A stretch of DNA of 64,000 nt from Atrina japonica. Its lineage: Eukaryota > Mollusca > Bivalvia > Pterioida > Pinnidae. The translations under genes were made by a program, and so were the position numbers. Under the pieces are notes generated by a model. It was not told the origin of the DNA, searched no databases, and saw nothing but the letters and a program-made list of their open reading frames with translations. The stretch's first letter is position 1, and every line of letters starts with the position of its first letter. The DNA lies in contig BROG01000049.1 in assembly GCA_030159075.1 (NCBI GenBank), positions 298,501 through 362,500 of the forward strand. The letters run 5' to 3'. Of this stretch, positions 28,355-40,669 are shown piece by piece.

Positions 28355-28605
28355 TGTAGGTCGAACCCGATCAGGGGTTAAAATTTTTTTTTAGATAAGT
28401 AAGCCCGGACTTGGAAATACAATTTCTGGCAAGTCCACATGAGAAATTTCAAAGTCCCTGTTGAATTTTGTTAATAAGTAATACAGTAAAATTATAAATA
28501 AATCCAGATGAGGCAAGTCCCTCGGACTTCAGGTATTTCTAAATGCCAAGTCCGAACCCGAATTAACCAATCCCGGAGTTGGGGAATTTTGAACCCCTGC
28601 CGATG
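28355..28605. mobile_element. Foldback/MITE with CGGACTTGG arms
   Basis: The left arm (TCAGGGGTTAAAATTT, then AAGCCCGGACTTGGAAATA) is mirrored on the right (AAATGCCAAGTCCGAACCCG, then AATTTTGAACCCCTGCCG). CAAGTCC/GGACTT motifs are repeated inside (CAAGTCCCTCGGACTTCAGG). A 134-codon minus-strand open frame runs through it but resembles no protein I know. Confidence 0.55.
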
Positions 28606-28609
28606 TTTC

Positions 28610-29996
28610 ACAGTCGTGTTAACAAGATGACGTACTAGATCAGTTGAATTTAGCTCATCTACGGTCACAGAAAATGAAAGTTGGGTATTACCATGGTTAT
28701 GGTGACATAATAATATAACCGCCGTATACGATGCCATCCACCGTTTGCGGCATTGCCAGATGGCATTGAACTCGGACCTCTGAAGAAGAGTTCGCCAGAG
28801 TACATTCCTAATGATACATGTATTTAGAAGTATATCATTTCTGCCAGGTAACTTAAACAAATTAAATTGGTTGAATAAAAAAAGGTTGAAATACATGACA
28901 GGACAAATTTAGTCAATTTTGAGAAAAGTGTAATTCTTAGTATTTTCAGGCATTTTTACCCTGTCATGAGATAATTATTTTTTCATTATCATATTTTCTA
29001 CTAGACGAAAAGAAAAAAATAAATATATTCGATTGTCGTTAATATCATGTTTATTTATTTCGGGACCTCAACAAAATAATTGTTAGTTTCAGCCATCTAT
29101 TGGCCGGTTGAAAAAGATAAATGCTTGGATTCTAGTTAACAAAAAACAGTAATAGTTATAATAATAATTCACCCAGAAATAATAGTTAATTTAAATATTA
29201 TGCTGACAAAATCTACTAATACATAGAATGCGACAGACAATTACAAAATATTCCGATGTTTTCCCCATTTTATTCGAATTTGTAAGTTATCATTTCATAC
29301 ATATGATATTCTTTGTTTTCATAAAAGGAAAAGACTATGTTTATTTTGAAATGCATCTGTATGCATGAGAATATATTCCGACAAACTGTTTACTCATTTT
29401 CTCTTTAGTTCACATATTTTTGAGTTAATCAAAGAAACATATTTTGATTCTCTTATAAATCAACAGCATCTCTATTTTTGATATTTGAATGAAAATTTCT
29501 ACATGTAGATATACAGTTTTTGAAGGAAAAAAATAGATAATGATGAAATTTATTTTATAATTCAAACAGTTGGCAAACGATTGCATGATTAAGATGCTTA
29601 GAAAATAAGACATTTACCATGAAACACACAGTGTATACACATGTAAGCATAATGCATTTTGATCAACACTTATTGGCAATTCTTATTTATTCAGTTTGTA
29701 ACAATGCCTCACAATTTTACGACTTTCATTCAAGGAAAGGTTTATATAGAAATAGACAATATAGCAATATACGTTAATATGGTTTTCATTTTCAACAGAT
29801 GTAAGAAATCCAGCTAATTATTTTCCTGTCTCGTTTGATTTAATTTCAGCTGCACGTGCCCTTGCACCCGTACGGACGGCGTTTACCTCTCTAGATTTTT
29901 ATCCGCTTATACCTGAAGAGGCATCTTGTATTGGAGTGGATTCTGGTACAAGAGGGAATGAATGAATTCTTAATAAAAAATCGATTTTCTGAAGTA

Positions 29997-30000
<4 letters not shown>
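28610..30000. other. Spacer with a possible acceptor-like site
   Basis: At 29808-29849 a pyrimidine-rich tract ends in TTTAATTTCAG, followed by a locally GC-richer stretch (to about 29965). The longest open frame from the putative acceptor is under 40 codons. Not called as an exon. Confidence 0.4.

Positions 30001-30001
<1 letters not shown>

Positions 30002-30089
<88 letters not shown>
30002..30089. repeat. (GA)n microsatellite
   Basis: 44 perfect units. Confidence 0.98.
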
Positions 30090-30093
<4 letters not shown>

Positions 30094-30671
30094 ATGTGTG
30101 ATGTGGTGCGGTATAGTTAGTGCAAATTAATTTGAAATAGTCGGTACATAATATAAACCAGCAAAACTGAAACTGAAACTTTAATAATCGTGATCAAAGA
30201 ATATAATTTTATCAGATATCTATATTGCCAACAATCGATATCTAAATTATTCCAATTTTCTGTATATGAGAGACAACGATGTCATCCACTTTCTTGCATA
30301 CATTTTACTGTAATTCTACCGCCATCTTCACTTTTAAAACTTGAATTATATACCACTTTCCCCCTTATAATATATGTATTTTAAGTTTGTCTTTGGTTTT
30401 ATCGAACTTTTATCCGTATGACCACGTTATGCAACAGAGAAATGTATTGCAGCACCTGACTTTAGTCAACGTATAAATTGATATCCATCCGTTTAGAGAT
30501 CGTCTAAATCAATTACTTCACTTACGTAGCCATGTTGCAACGGTTGGTAATAATACAACACGTGCAATATGTCATTTGAAGAAATTAACAGTGAACAAAA
30601 ATGCAAATGAGACGACACGAAACTCTCTCACAGCGCCTGCTCACTGAAAATTGTGGACGTCCAGAATTCTC

Positions 30672-31030
<359 letters not shown>

Positions 31031-32340
31031 ATATAAACAAATAATTTACCCGAAAATCGAATCCGATGATGCCAGTGTAAGCTACAAGTTGCACGTGCCT
31101 ATATAATAATGATATAAAAATCCAGTACAGTAAAGTCGGTAATATACTCTCCCCCGCCCATGAAGAATAAATAATAAAATCGCACATAGAAAAAAAATAT
31201 TTCAATAGAGATAGATCAATTGACACGCCAGTTGTTGTGCAGATACATTACGAATATTTAATAAAATAAATAATATATAGAACGGATTCTTTTCAAATCT
31301 GTGACAGGAACAAATTTTATTATGTCAAAAAACCCATGCTAGCTGGGATTCTGTTCAAATTTATGATACAGGGGAAATTTACGACAGCAAAATTATACTT
31401 GAATCCCTGACAATTTGTCAATACTAGAAAAAGTCTAGATGTGTAAGCTAGTATCGGTGACCGCTGTTACCTTGTGAAATCGATATGACAAGATATCAAA
31501 CGCTAGGACAACTATTAAGTACTTATAAAAATCGTATATCAATATAAAATATTTACCTTACCAATTATATAACATTGCCATCTAATTGCCTTTCTTTGGT
31601 TATCGAACATTGAAAAATATAATAAAAATAAAATCGCAGACAGGAATATGCTGTTAGTACTTGGAATACATCCCCTTTGTTTATTTTTCTCGTTTGAGCT
31701 GTACTTAACGGTCTCGCTTTAATGGAAATGCAAATTTTAAAACAAACTAAAGTCTCAAGTAAAACAAGTTAAGCAGATTACGAAAATGGAATTCTAATTG
31801 GTGGAGAAGGACGGAAGATGTCTGAAATGGAATCTAAGCAAATAAAGCTTCACCCAAGAATAGAATACGAGGGTGAAAAAGCGAGTGCGTGACGCTCCGT
31901 TCTGTGCAAAATTTGAAAGCAAACGCACTGCTTCCTCGAATAGTTAGTTTGCATAACCTCTTTGTCTATTTTCGATCGTTTAGAACCACAAGTGGTTCAG
32001 CAAATATCTGGGTTTCTCCCTCGTAAGCGATACCAGTATGCAGATGATAAAAGTATTTATGTATTTCGTACTCTCCAACACACATACACACCCTCTTCTA
32101 AAATTTGACAAGGACTTTGAAAAAAGAAAGAAATAAACATTTCCAAAAGATTTTACCGCATTTTGCTTTTTTAAAGGTAAATAACTAGTGTGTACCTTGT
32201 TTGTGATACCAACGAAAGGGTGTTTAAAGTATGTACTCTGTACACCTCTTTCTGCAATAATCGATTCAAGCTTAAAATATGCAATTGCATTTCAATTAAT
32301 GTTGCCGGGTTTACATGAACATATAGGCAGTAAAACATTA
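31031..32340. other. Spacer
   Basis: Unique-looking AT-rich sequence. No gene or recognised repeat was seen. Confidence 0.55.
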
Positions 32341-32343
32341 TTG

Positions 32344-32389
32344 TATTATTATTATATTATTATTATTATCATTGTTATTATTATTATTA

Positions 32390-32472
<83 letters not shown>
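32344..32472. repeat. (ATT)n followed by (TA)n
   Basis: ATT-type units to about 32398, then about 37 perfect TA units. A second ATT run lies at 32573-32609. Confidence 0.96.
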
Positions 32473-32474
<2 letters not shown>

Positions 32475-33962
32475 AATAATATTATTTTCATTATATTGAA
32501 ATCTAAAGAAAAATAAGAATAAATGTGTTTTCCGGAAATTCGGCTGTATTGAGCAATTTATAACCATTATATTTATAATTATTATTATTATTATTATTAT
32601 TATTATTTTATACAGGTATTATACAGATAGCTAATGATATCAATAATCCAGTTTCACAGAGAAAAAGACGGAAGTAAAATGTCAAATGTACAAACGAACA
32701 GTATAGAAACATCCAACAATTTGCAAGTAAAACAAAACAGGACTCACAAACTGCGATAACTCTAAAATATATAGCATATAAATACAAGATCCATAAACTA
32801 TAATCTCGTATCATATTTATTATCAACAAATATATAGTCTCTAATTTATATCGTCCTACAGGTGCGAAAAAAAACTGCCAGAAGGCCATCAGTTGTTAGC
32901 CCAGGGGCACCTTGGTGTACGTTTAAGTACAATAGTACGAAATACAACATGTATCAGGGTCAGAAATGTTGTCTTTCCAAACATTTTATTCGTATGTTCT
33001 ACATTTTTTGCCGATTGTCTGGTGTTATGATCCATTATGACCCATTTATTTCTATCATTTTACCCCTCATATTACTTTTTTTTTTCGTGTTTATAACATG
33101 CATATATTGACATAAAGCTACACGATATTTAAGAAAATTGGGATAAAAAAATTGATAAGAACCCGGTTTTTGAAGATACATGTATGTCAATTTCCGTAAC
33201 TAATAGAGTTTTTAAAAAATATGTAAATTTCATGTATACCTGTGGTGTTTATGGCAAGTTTAGATACGATAAAACTTTATACTTGAATTTTGTGGATTTT
33301 ACAAGAAAAAAAATTGAAGTTGATTAAACTGAGATACATTATATATAGTTACATAGACTGATTTGTGTTAAAATGCAATTTATGTACGTGGCTAAAGTAA
33401 TGAATTTCATAATTTGGTATTTATGATATACATGTATACGTTATATGTGCATACTGAAGTATATTGATACATAATCAGTTTATGGAAGTAAAATGGGGTT
33501 TACCACATGTATAAAAAAGAGTAAGATATTTCCATAGACTGATTTTTTTTATCAATATATTCCAATTTACACATATAACGCATATATTATAAATACCTGG
33601 TGAAAGGCGGCAATATTTGTGACTCAACTTGCGCAAATTTTTATAAATATGAACAAATCTGACAACGGGATAATGAACAAATGTATACGTATACGAGAAC
33701 CAAAAGTTTGGCTTCTACACAACGGCTAATCGTTACCAATACCAGCTTTGCCAAATAGTTTTGTGGATACGAGTAGAAAGTATAAGAAACATTACAACTA
33801 TATAGTTTGGCTATAGGGATCCCTTTTCATATGTTTTCGCTTATGAATTAGAAACAGACAGGAGAGAAGACAGGCGAAAGTTGTTCTTGTCAGTCAAAGT
33901 TTACACTTAAAACATAATGCTATGTCACTCACAGACAAGATTTCTATAAATGTTAGAGTAGT

Positions 33963-33964
<2 letters not shown>

Positions 33965-34038
<74 letters not shown>
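33965..34038. repeat. (TA)n microsatellite
   Basis: About 36 units with one AA slip near 33994. Confidence 0.97.
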
Positions 34039-34040
<2 letters not shown>

Positions 34041-34139
34041 TATTTTGTTCACTTCATTAATATAACCATGATGATAAACAGATATTTAACTATATGTTTT
34101 GAAGCAATATTTATTTCCAAATTTAAGAGAAAAAGATAT

Positions 34140-34500
34140 ATATTTATAGGCAGGCAGACAGAGAGAATGGTAGATATAATGAGAGATAGATGGAATAGAT
34201 AGATACATATAAAAATTAGATAGATATAAGAATTAGATAGATAGATAGATAGAGATAGATAGATAGATAGACCAACAGATAGATAGACAGACAGACAGAC
34301 AGGCAGACAGACAGACAGATAGATAGACAGACAGACAGACAAATAGATAGATAGATAGACAGGCAGATAGACATAAATAGACAGATAGATAAATAGAAAA
34401 AAGAAATACTAATAGATAAACAGATAGACAGAAAAACAATAGATAGATAGATTAATTAGATAGATGCATAGATAGAGAATGAGAAAGAAGCATTGACAGA
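34140..34500. repeat. GATA/GACA compound array
   Basis: About 360 bp of mixed GATA, GACA and GGCA units, with long pure GATA and GACA runs near 34230-34350. Open frames here encode only CLSVYLSI-like repeats. Confidence 0.95.
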
Positions 34501-35037
34501 GATAGAGAGAATGTGGTGTATATTAGTAATATCCTAGCTTTATTCCAGGTTTTAATACAACCATTCAATTGACATTTCAATTTTAATCATATATGAAATA
34601 TCCAATAGCTTAACTGCTTTGACTAACTTTGCCATGGTTTTTTTTAACAATTCCCACACATTTACACGTATAGTACATGAGACCTTGCATTAGCACTGCA
34701 TATTAAGTTAAACCCTTGTCTGTCTGCGATACAGAAAAAATATATTCCTGTAATGATATATGTCAATATTGGTTTAGAAGAAGTCAACAACTTAAATGCA
34801 ATTAAATATTTGTTTCATGGATAGATTCTATTTGTGAACTTTTTAAAATGTTTGAATCTGATCGATTTAACAAGAATGATATTCTGTTAAGGGTCTTGTG
34901 GTGATGTTCTGCCTGGTACATGCAGTGTCAATCAAATGTAGGGACGGATATATCGGGTAAATATCTGTGTACACTGTACATGTGGGGTCTCCTTGTAATA
35001 TTTAAATGTTTTGAAATGGAATTTGAAGACGGAAGTT

Positions 35038-35040
<3 letters not shown>

Positions 35041-35104
<64 letters not shown>
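35041..35104. repeat. (CT)n microsatellite
   Basis: 32 perfect units, 620 bp downstream of the Hox1 donor. Confidence 0.98.
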
Positions 35105-35108
<4 letters not shown>

Positions 35109-35718
35109 ATGATATATATTTTGAGTGAATCTTCATTTATTTTTATATTTCTTAATTTTCTTTTGATATAGAAGTTATGATCTTAATGAGCTATTTATTT
35201 CCCATTGCGCATTTTGTTTCCTACAGAATCATAATTAAATATCATATACATCTTTTTAAATTTTACACCAAAGTCATTAGATAATATTTAACCCCCCACA
35301 ACAACATCAAATATGTGTTCCTTTATAAAACCCAAAGACAAAGAAGGTTACAATATATCTCTATCTGCTGTATATAGTATAGAATTCTGTCACAGACTAA
35401 ATTCTGAATATAATTTTTACCATTATTTGCCTTCAGCTGAAGGAAAGTTTAGGTTATGAAATAAATAAAGATCATTGCACGGATCCCATTGAGATATTGC
35501 ACATCTATAAGTCTATACAATAAACCGTAACATTAGATATTTATTTCTTTACCATAAAACTATTTATAGAATAAAATTCATAGGGCTTGTAATTTGATTG
35601 AAATTTGATTTCAACATTACTACAAACAACCCCACTCCGTTTTATTGACTCTGTCATGTTTAATTAAAATAAAATATGCTTTTTACACAAAATTTAAAAT
35701 AATAATTTAAAAAAAATA

Positions 35719-35728
35719 ACATACCTGG
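35719..35728 (-). other. 5' splice donor of Hox1 exon 1
   Basis: Read on the minus strand the junction is CCAG|GTATGT, close to the metazoan donor consensus. Reading through it adds a hydrophobic, low-complexity tail (codons 192-212) unlike any Hox protein, which supports splicing here. Confidence 0.88.
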
Positions 35729-36298
35729 CTTTGGAGCGTTCCGTTTTATCTGCATCCACCTAAAGGGTTTATTCTGTAAGCTCTGTCCCGTTGCCGGTTC
35801 CGTTTTTATTGGTGATGGAGCTTGAGGAGAGATTGTGGTCCCATAAACGTTTGATAAAGAACATGAAGTTAAATTTTCTATACACGTTGTTCCATAATTA
35901 GTTCTTCCGGGAGACAGACTTACTCCTCCATTTCCCCCTCCCAGGTGATTTTCACCGTTTATAGTTAAGCCCGGGTGCGGGCCAAGATAAGGATCCACTA
36001 AATGAGACTGTGTGTCCCCTAATTCGTATCCTTGGTGTCGCGTAGTTCGTGGGACCACTGCCGAATTTACCGGGTATGTTAACCCTTGGTTGTTCCCAAG
36101 TGAAAGATCGACTCCGGACAAACCATGTGGAATTATATTTTCTGATCCGTAGTAATGCTGTTGTCCCGTGTCAATTGATCGTGTGTTGATATTATTATTA
36201 TATCCGTATATCGTATTTGGGATTTCAGAAGTTGTATACCCATTAGTATATGAATGAGCGTCTAAATTACAAATTGTGTAGTCCCCTTCCGTATTCAT
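35725..36298 (-). CDS. Hox1: Hox1 (labial-class) homeobox gene, first coding exon (partial, 191 codons + 1 nt)
   Basis: This exon encodes the N-terminal part of an anterior Hox transcription factor that patterns the head or anterior trunk in bilaterians and acts in the nucleus. The decisive motif is FRWMQIKRNAPKP at residues 179-191. It is the labial/Hox1 hexapeptide (F-x-W-M core), which contacts the Pbx/Exd cofactor, followed by the K-R-N-x-P-K linker typical of this paralogue group. The rest is a low-complexity activation-type region: Tyr/Asn-rich at 1-60, Gly/Asn-rich at 115-135, and Ser-Pro sites at 129, 157 and 162. A sumoylation-type motif IKTE lies at 164-167. The frame meets a consensus donor (CAG|GTATGT) straight after the first base of codon 192, so it is a phase-1 exon end, where Hox1 genes usually carry the intron separating hexapeptide from homeodomain. 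The ATG at 36298 is the first in frame. I saw no in-frame stop in the roughly 60 nt upstream, so a slightly longer N-terminus is not excluded. The homeodomain is absent from the window. Confidence 0.93.
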
Positions 36299-36890
36299 GA
36301 TTCTAGATGTTAACTTGTCAATAGGGGCGACTAAATTAGCTGTCGATACTGAGATAGATCTGAAATAAATGAAGCTAAATTACGACTTCAATATGACAGA
36401 ACTAGAAAGACAGTGTTTATCACGTGACTTCACCATCCAATCATGATCAATTGAATAGTCATCAAGTAAGCAGGCATCTTTTGATAGATCGCCCGTGGAT
36501 AAATTTCTACCTACTCAAGCGTAGCGTCTGAATAACACAAATTATTGGTTCTAATCACCATAAAATGTTATCCCTTTAAACAAATGGTTTCGTCACATGC
36601 AAATTAGCTGCGAAAAGAGTTTTTAATCACTCATCTAATACCGTAAATCCAAGAATCCATTGAAATGCTTTTAGATACATGACGAATGCGGAGAAAAGTG
36701 AGGAAATCAAAAGATATTTTTATATCGCTCTATGATGATTTATAACCGCTTCAACCAAGCGTGAAAACAAACACACAATTCTTTACCTTAGCTGTAAACT
36801 GATGCATACAGTACCGCCTCAAAAATAAAGCCTACCACAGGTAGTGCAGTGTATACGTATACGTTTCAGAAAATATTATTTATAATTATA
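36299..36890 (-). promoter_or_regulatory. Low-repeat upstream flank of Hox1 (putative 5'UTR/promoter)
   Basis: About 590 bp immediately upstream of the Hox1 ATG are free of microsatellites and recognisable elements, unlike almost all surrounding sequence. It contains a perfect E-box CACGTG (36421-36426), a Meis/Prep-type TGACAG (36394-36399), a TGATAGATCG (36482-36491) matching the Pbx-Hox pattern TGATNNATNN, and a CCAAT (36435 area). No clear TATA box or initiator was picked out, and the transcription start is unknown. Confidence 0.4.
36394..36491 (+). promoter_or_regulatory. Candidate Meis/Prep + Pbx-Hox composite sites upstream of Hox1
   Basis: TGACAG (36394-36399) and TGATAGATCG (36482-36491) lie about 100 and 190 bp upstream of the ATG. 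Vertebrate Hoxb1 and fly labial autoregulatory elements combine Meis/Hth, Pbx/Exd and Hox1-group sites. The individual motifs are short and expected by chance, so this is only suggestive. Confidence 0.25.
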
Positions 36891-36892
36891 TT

Positions 36893-36979
<87 letters not shown>
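36891..36979. repeat. (TA)n microsatellite upstream of Hox1
   Basis: About 44 units with one AA slip. It marks the upstream end of the low-repeat Hox1 flank. Confidence 0.97.
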
Positions 36980-36981
<2 letters not shown>

Positions 36982-37212
36982 CAACTGCAATACAATAAAT
37001 ACATTTAGATGATTTAATAATTGATATTACAATGTGTCCATCTTACTTGCCATTCCATTTGTAAATAAATAAATAAATAAATAGACAAAATTTATACCAA
37101 ACGACAAACTAAATTAAAAGAAGTCGGGGACAAAAAATATGTGTACTTATTATATGAAAGTGATAAGCACAATTAATTGATGAACATAAGGAAGTTCAGA
37201 AGATAGGTACTG

Positions 37213-37220
37213 ATATATAT

Positions 37221-37295
<75 letters not shown>
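37213..37295. repeat. (TA)n microsatellite
   Basis: About 41 units with one AA slip near 37231. A short (AAAT)n run lies at 37061-37083. Confidence 0.97.
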
Positions 37296-37299
<4 letters not shown>

Positions 37300-37413
37300 G
37301 AGACATGTTTTCTCACATATCAACAGTATGAAATGCATATTTGATAGATCAGTGGATAAACAAATGATTCCTGCAGTACTAAACTTAATATTTAAAAGTC
37401 ATGTTGTATTTTA

Positions 37414-37445
<32 letters not shown>

Positions 37446-38111
37446 AAATGCATTCATTCAGTTTTACTAAAATATAATTTATATTCAAAAACTAGATTTA
37501 AACATCATACCCTACTTATAAATTAACAATAATATAGAAACTAATATGAAATAAATTTAACAATATATAAATTCATGAAATTTTGTCATAGGTAATTATT
37601 TCAATCATTAATGAGATATAAGTTATGAACATACAAATAATGGTTGACTTTTACTTAATTTTTTAATTTCAATTTCATTCTGTATGTATTTCCTGCTTCG
37701 CTTCTTTTTCATCAAATACACTGTTAATTGTATCTCAAATTTCTTGACCAGATTCTGTTGAGTTTCAACCATCGTTGATTGGTATGCATTACCTCCCCTT
37801 GCTTATGGGTATAGAATATACCGACCAAATTATAACAGTGCCACATCCCAGAATTCAACCCGTAACTCATTTATTTCTCTAAGTTCATTGGGTGCAGAGA
37901 AAATGTACGTACAATATATCATTGCGATTGTACATATACATGTTGGATTTATAAACATATATTAATGTAAATTTTAGAGACCTCGTATAAACATAAATTA
38001 AAAACAACTGTCCAAATGAGTTAGAGACCCGTAAATGACACAGAAATAAAAACAACTTAGTCTAGTATATTTCCTTGTGTAGTGTAGATGTTGTTGCCGC
38101 GGGAGGGGGTG

Positions 38112-38377
38112 GGATGAGGTCTGTGGCCGAGTGTTTAGAGCATCGCACTTTAAACCACGAAGTCTAAAACTCTCAACTCTGATCAGAGTGGGTTCGAGTC
38201 CCGCTGGGATCTTAACTAATTTTGTGGGAAAAAAGTTCCTCAGTGTACTCGCGGAAGGCCGGTGGTCTCTTCCCGAAAACATTTTAACCGAGTTCTTTCC
38301 TCTATCGTTCAAAACTGGTCGCAACCATATAACTGAAAAAAAAATGTTGAGTTGTGATATAAAAAAACACCAGGACT
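38112..38377 (+). mobile_element. tRNA-derived SINE, family A
   Basis: The head is TGAGGTCTGTGGCCGAGTGT TTAGAGC, followed by box B GGGTTCGAGTCCCGCTGGGA, the body TAATTTTGTGGGAAAAAAGT and TCGCAACCATATAACTGAAA, and a tail AAATGTTGAGTTGTGATATA with an A-rich end. The A-box to B-box spacing is extended by a short insertion around TCTAAAACTCTCAACTCTGA. Confidence 0.7.
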
Positions 38378-38779
38378 AAAAAGATGACAGATGTTGTGTT
38401 GTACAATGGGATGTTCTGAAGAGTTAGGCATGATGGACCATTACGTACACGTTGACGTATGGAACGGAATTAAAGCACCATCGTATAAGTTTTGGGGATA
38501 TGGTTTATCTGAAGAATACGCATATAAAAATGGGCATCGCCACGTAAAAGTCCGCTTGTCTTGGCTATAAATGTTGCTATGGTTAATCGTATTTTTAGAA
38601 CGTTCCGCTCTCAAAGTAAAGGTTTCGATTTGACTTTGGATCAGAGTTAACATACACTTTTCAACCAAGGTAACGGTTTTCGCCAAGCATTCAACACAAA
38701 CCATCAAAGTCACGAAGGTTTTCTTTAACGAGTCTTCAAACCGAGGAGCGCAATGCTGTGGAATGCCGTGATGTGGAAG

Positions 38780-38945
38780 GGGGGAGGGGGTGTGACGTAA
38801 CCGAGCGTTAGGAACATTGTATTTATAAGATCAGTCTCCATGCGGACGCTATTCACCATACGGTTGAGTCAACTGGAACCTAATTGATCCGATTATGTGA
38901 GAAAGTTTGTCAGTTCATTTGATGGTAGCTAACAAAACCATGATC
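38780..38945 (+). mobile_element. Degenerate SINE family A copy
   Basis: The order GTGTGACGTAACCGAGCGTT, AACTGGAACCTAATTGATCC and TGTGAGAAAGTTTGTCAGTT matches the better copy at 39.1 kb (CTGGAACCTAAGCTGATTTT, GTGAGAAAGTTTATCAGTTT). It is decayed, with no clear tail. Confidence 0.5.
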
Positions 38946-39109
38946 AGCGTTCAATGTTTCATAAAACTCAGTGAGTTAGCATGCATCAGTAACACAGAAA
39001 AAAACTGACATCACATTGTAACTTTGTTTTTAAATCTACTGGGGTATGTGTAAAACGGTTGTATTTAAACCTACCCGGTAAATTCTAAATCTACTACATG
39101 ACACACGTA

Positions 39110-39475
39110 TCGTGGGCCTCCGTGCCCGACCGGTTAGAGCTTTAAACCACGAAGTCTTGCTTCTGGGGACCGTTTTACGAAAGGTCGTAAATCCTAACTT
39201 TTAGTCCTAACTACCATGGCAACGCATCGCTGATTGGCCAGTCTCATGACAATTAGGACTAAGACATAGGATTTAGGACTTACGACCTTTCATAAAACGG
39301 GCCCCTGGGCAACACAAGTTCGAGCCCCCGCTGGAACCTAAGCTGATTTTGTGAGAAAGTTTATCAGTTTACTTGTTGTAGACCAGTGGTCTCTCCTCCA
39401 CCATTAAAAATGGCCGCCACAATTTAACTGTGAAAAAAAAAATGTTGAGTGTGGCGTAAAACACGATCAAAAATC
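39110..39475 (+). mobile_element. tRNA-derived SINE, family A, interrupted by a palindromic MITE
   Basis: The head TGGGCCTCCGTGCCCGACCG GTTAGAGC is split between A and B boxes by a 137-bp insertion (39168-39304). The SINE resumes with CAACACAAGTTCGAGCCCCC, GTGAGAAAGTTTATCAGTTT and ATGGCCGCCACAATTTAACT, and ends AATGTTGAGTGTGGCGTAAA ACACGATC plus an A-rich end. Confidence 0.75.
39168..39304. mobile_element. 137-bp palindromic MITE nested in a SINE head
   Basis: Inverted arms start CCGTTTTACGAAAGGTCGTAA (left, from 39170) and end TTACGACCTTTCATAAAACG (right, to about 39300), with inner arms CTTTTAGTCCTAA and TTAGGACTAAGAC. It is flanked by CTGGG on both sides (39163-39167 and 39305-39309), a likely 5-bp target duplication. 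No ORF. Confidence 0.7.
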
Positions 39476-39689
39476 AAAAACCAACGATCATTTAAGCTGT
39501 TCAAAAATTTCCAAGAGAAACATTTCGAAACCACTCTTGCATACACATATTACCGCTCCGCAAAAAGGAATACAATTATTCTACCCCTAGATATTTACAT
39601 ATTATGCTATCTACAAATGTTATGAGTCAAGTGTATGGTAATCACGGCAAAATTTCATATTGCACCACTTTTATATTAGTTAAACCCAG

Positions 39690-39750
39690 ATGTCGCCACT
39701 ATATAACTGAAAAAAAAATTGAGTGTGGCGTAAAAGACCATTTAACTTTC
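39690..39750 (+). mobile_element. SINE family A tail fragment
   Basis: CGCCACTATATAACTGAAAA, then ATTGAGTGTGGCGTAAAAGA matches the last ~60 bp of the copies at 38.1 and 39.1 kb. It is the fourth family A sequence in the same orientation within 1.7 kb. Confidence 0.6.
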
Positions 39751-40669
39751 AAAAGATATACAGAAAGGATTCGGTTTTTTTTTAAATTTAAATTTAATTT
39801 TTTTTTAATTTTACTCTAAAGCCCCGTGATTTTTTAATGGAACATTCAGTACTTTTTTTCTTAAAGGTCTTGGGTTGGATCCGATACCTAAAACCGAACT
39901 TGGGATGTTCCGGCATCGTTCTATCCTATACTGTATGCATTTATGTGACCGTGTCCATTTTGCGCACTATCTGTATTGCGTACTCCTTAAAACAAAAGCT
40001 GTGACGTCAGAACATGACCATCCTAATGTTCTACCGCTCGGCAACCGATCTCGGCTTGTTAAACTTGCACGCAATTTTCGCTATCTATTTTTGAACAGTT
40101 CTGTATCTATATTTTCGTCTTAGGTTTCTGAAAGTGGTTTGTTTTGCCCATGCATCGTTGAAAATGTTAACTACAAGTCTTTATTGTAAAATAAAACCAA
40201 AGCGAATACGTTTTCCATATTTTTGGAACAGCGGGGGATACTTCAATCTGAAAACACTAATTCAAAACACAAGTGTTATGAACATCTTGGAGACTGTTCG
40301 TTTACTCTTTTTTAGTGTCCGCATGATATCCGAGGCATTTTGATTAGATTTTAATGGGATTATATAGAGAATAATAATATGAAGCTAGCTTGGCTTGTAA
40401 GTACGAAACTGTGGAATAATTCGTTCCAATAAAATATCGCACTTAACATGTCAACCATCATGTTTTTTTCGGAATGGTTTTTGTTTTTGCTTTTTATTTT
40501 GTTTTTTATTGGTTTGTTTTTGTTTTTATTTCCAGATGATAGCATGATCAATGATAAAATTTCGTAAAAAAATCCAAAATTCAGTGCAGGCTTGAAATGA
40601 TTAATGCATTAAAACTTCTTGTTTCAAGACATAAACTAACTTAGATTAGAATTTGATGAGTATGATTAA

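Noticed and set aside
28492..28896. 134-codon minus-strand open frame as a gene
   Set aside because: Most of it overlaps a foldback repeat and the rest matches nothing known.
34049..34439. Cys/Leu/Ser/Val/Tyr repeat frame resembling a membrane protein
   Set aside because: It is the translation of a GATA/GACA tetranucleotide array.
36430..36445. TGATTGGATGG (minus strand) as a canonical Pbx-Hox1 site
   Set aside because: It has one extra base compared with TGATNNATNN spacing, and is better explained as a chance or CCAAT-type motif.
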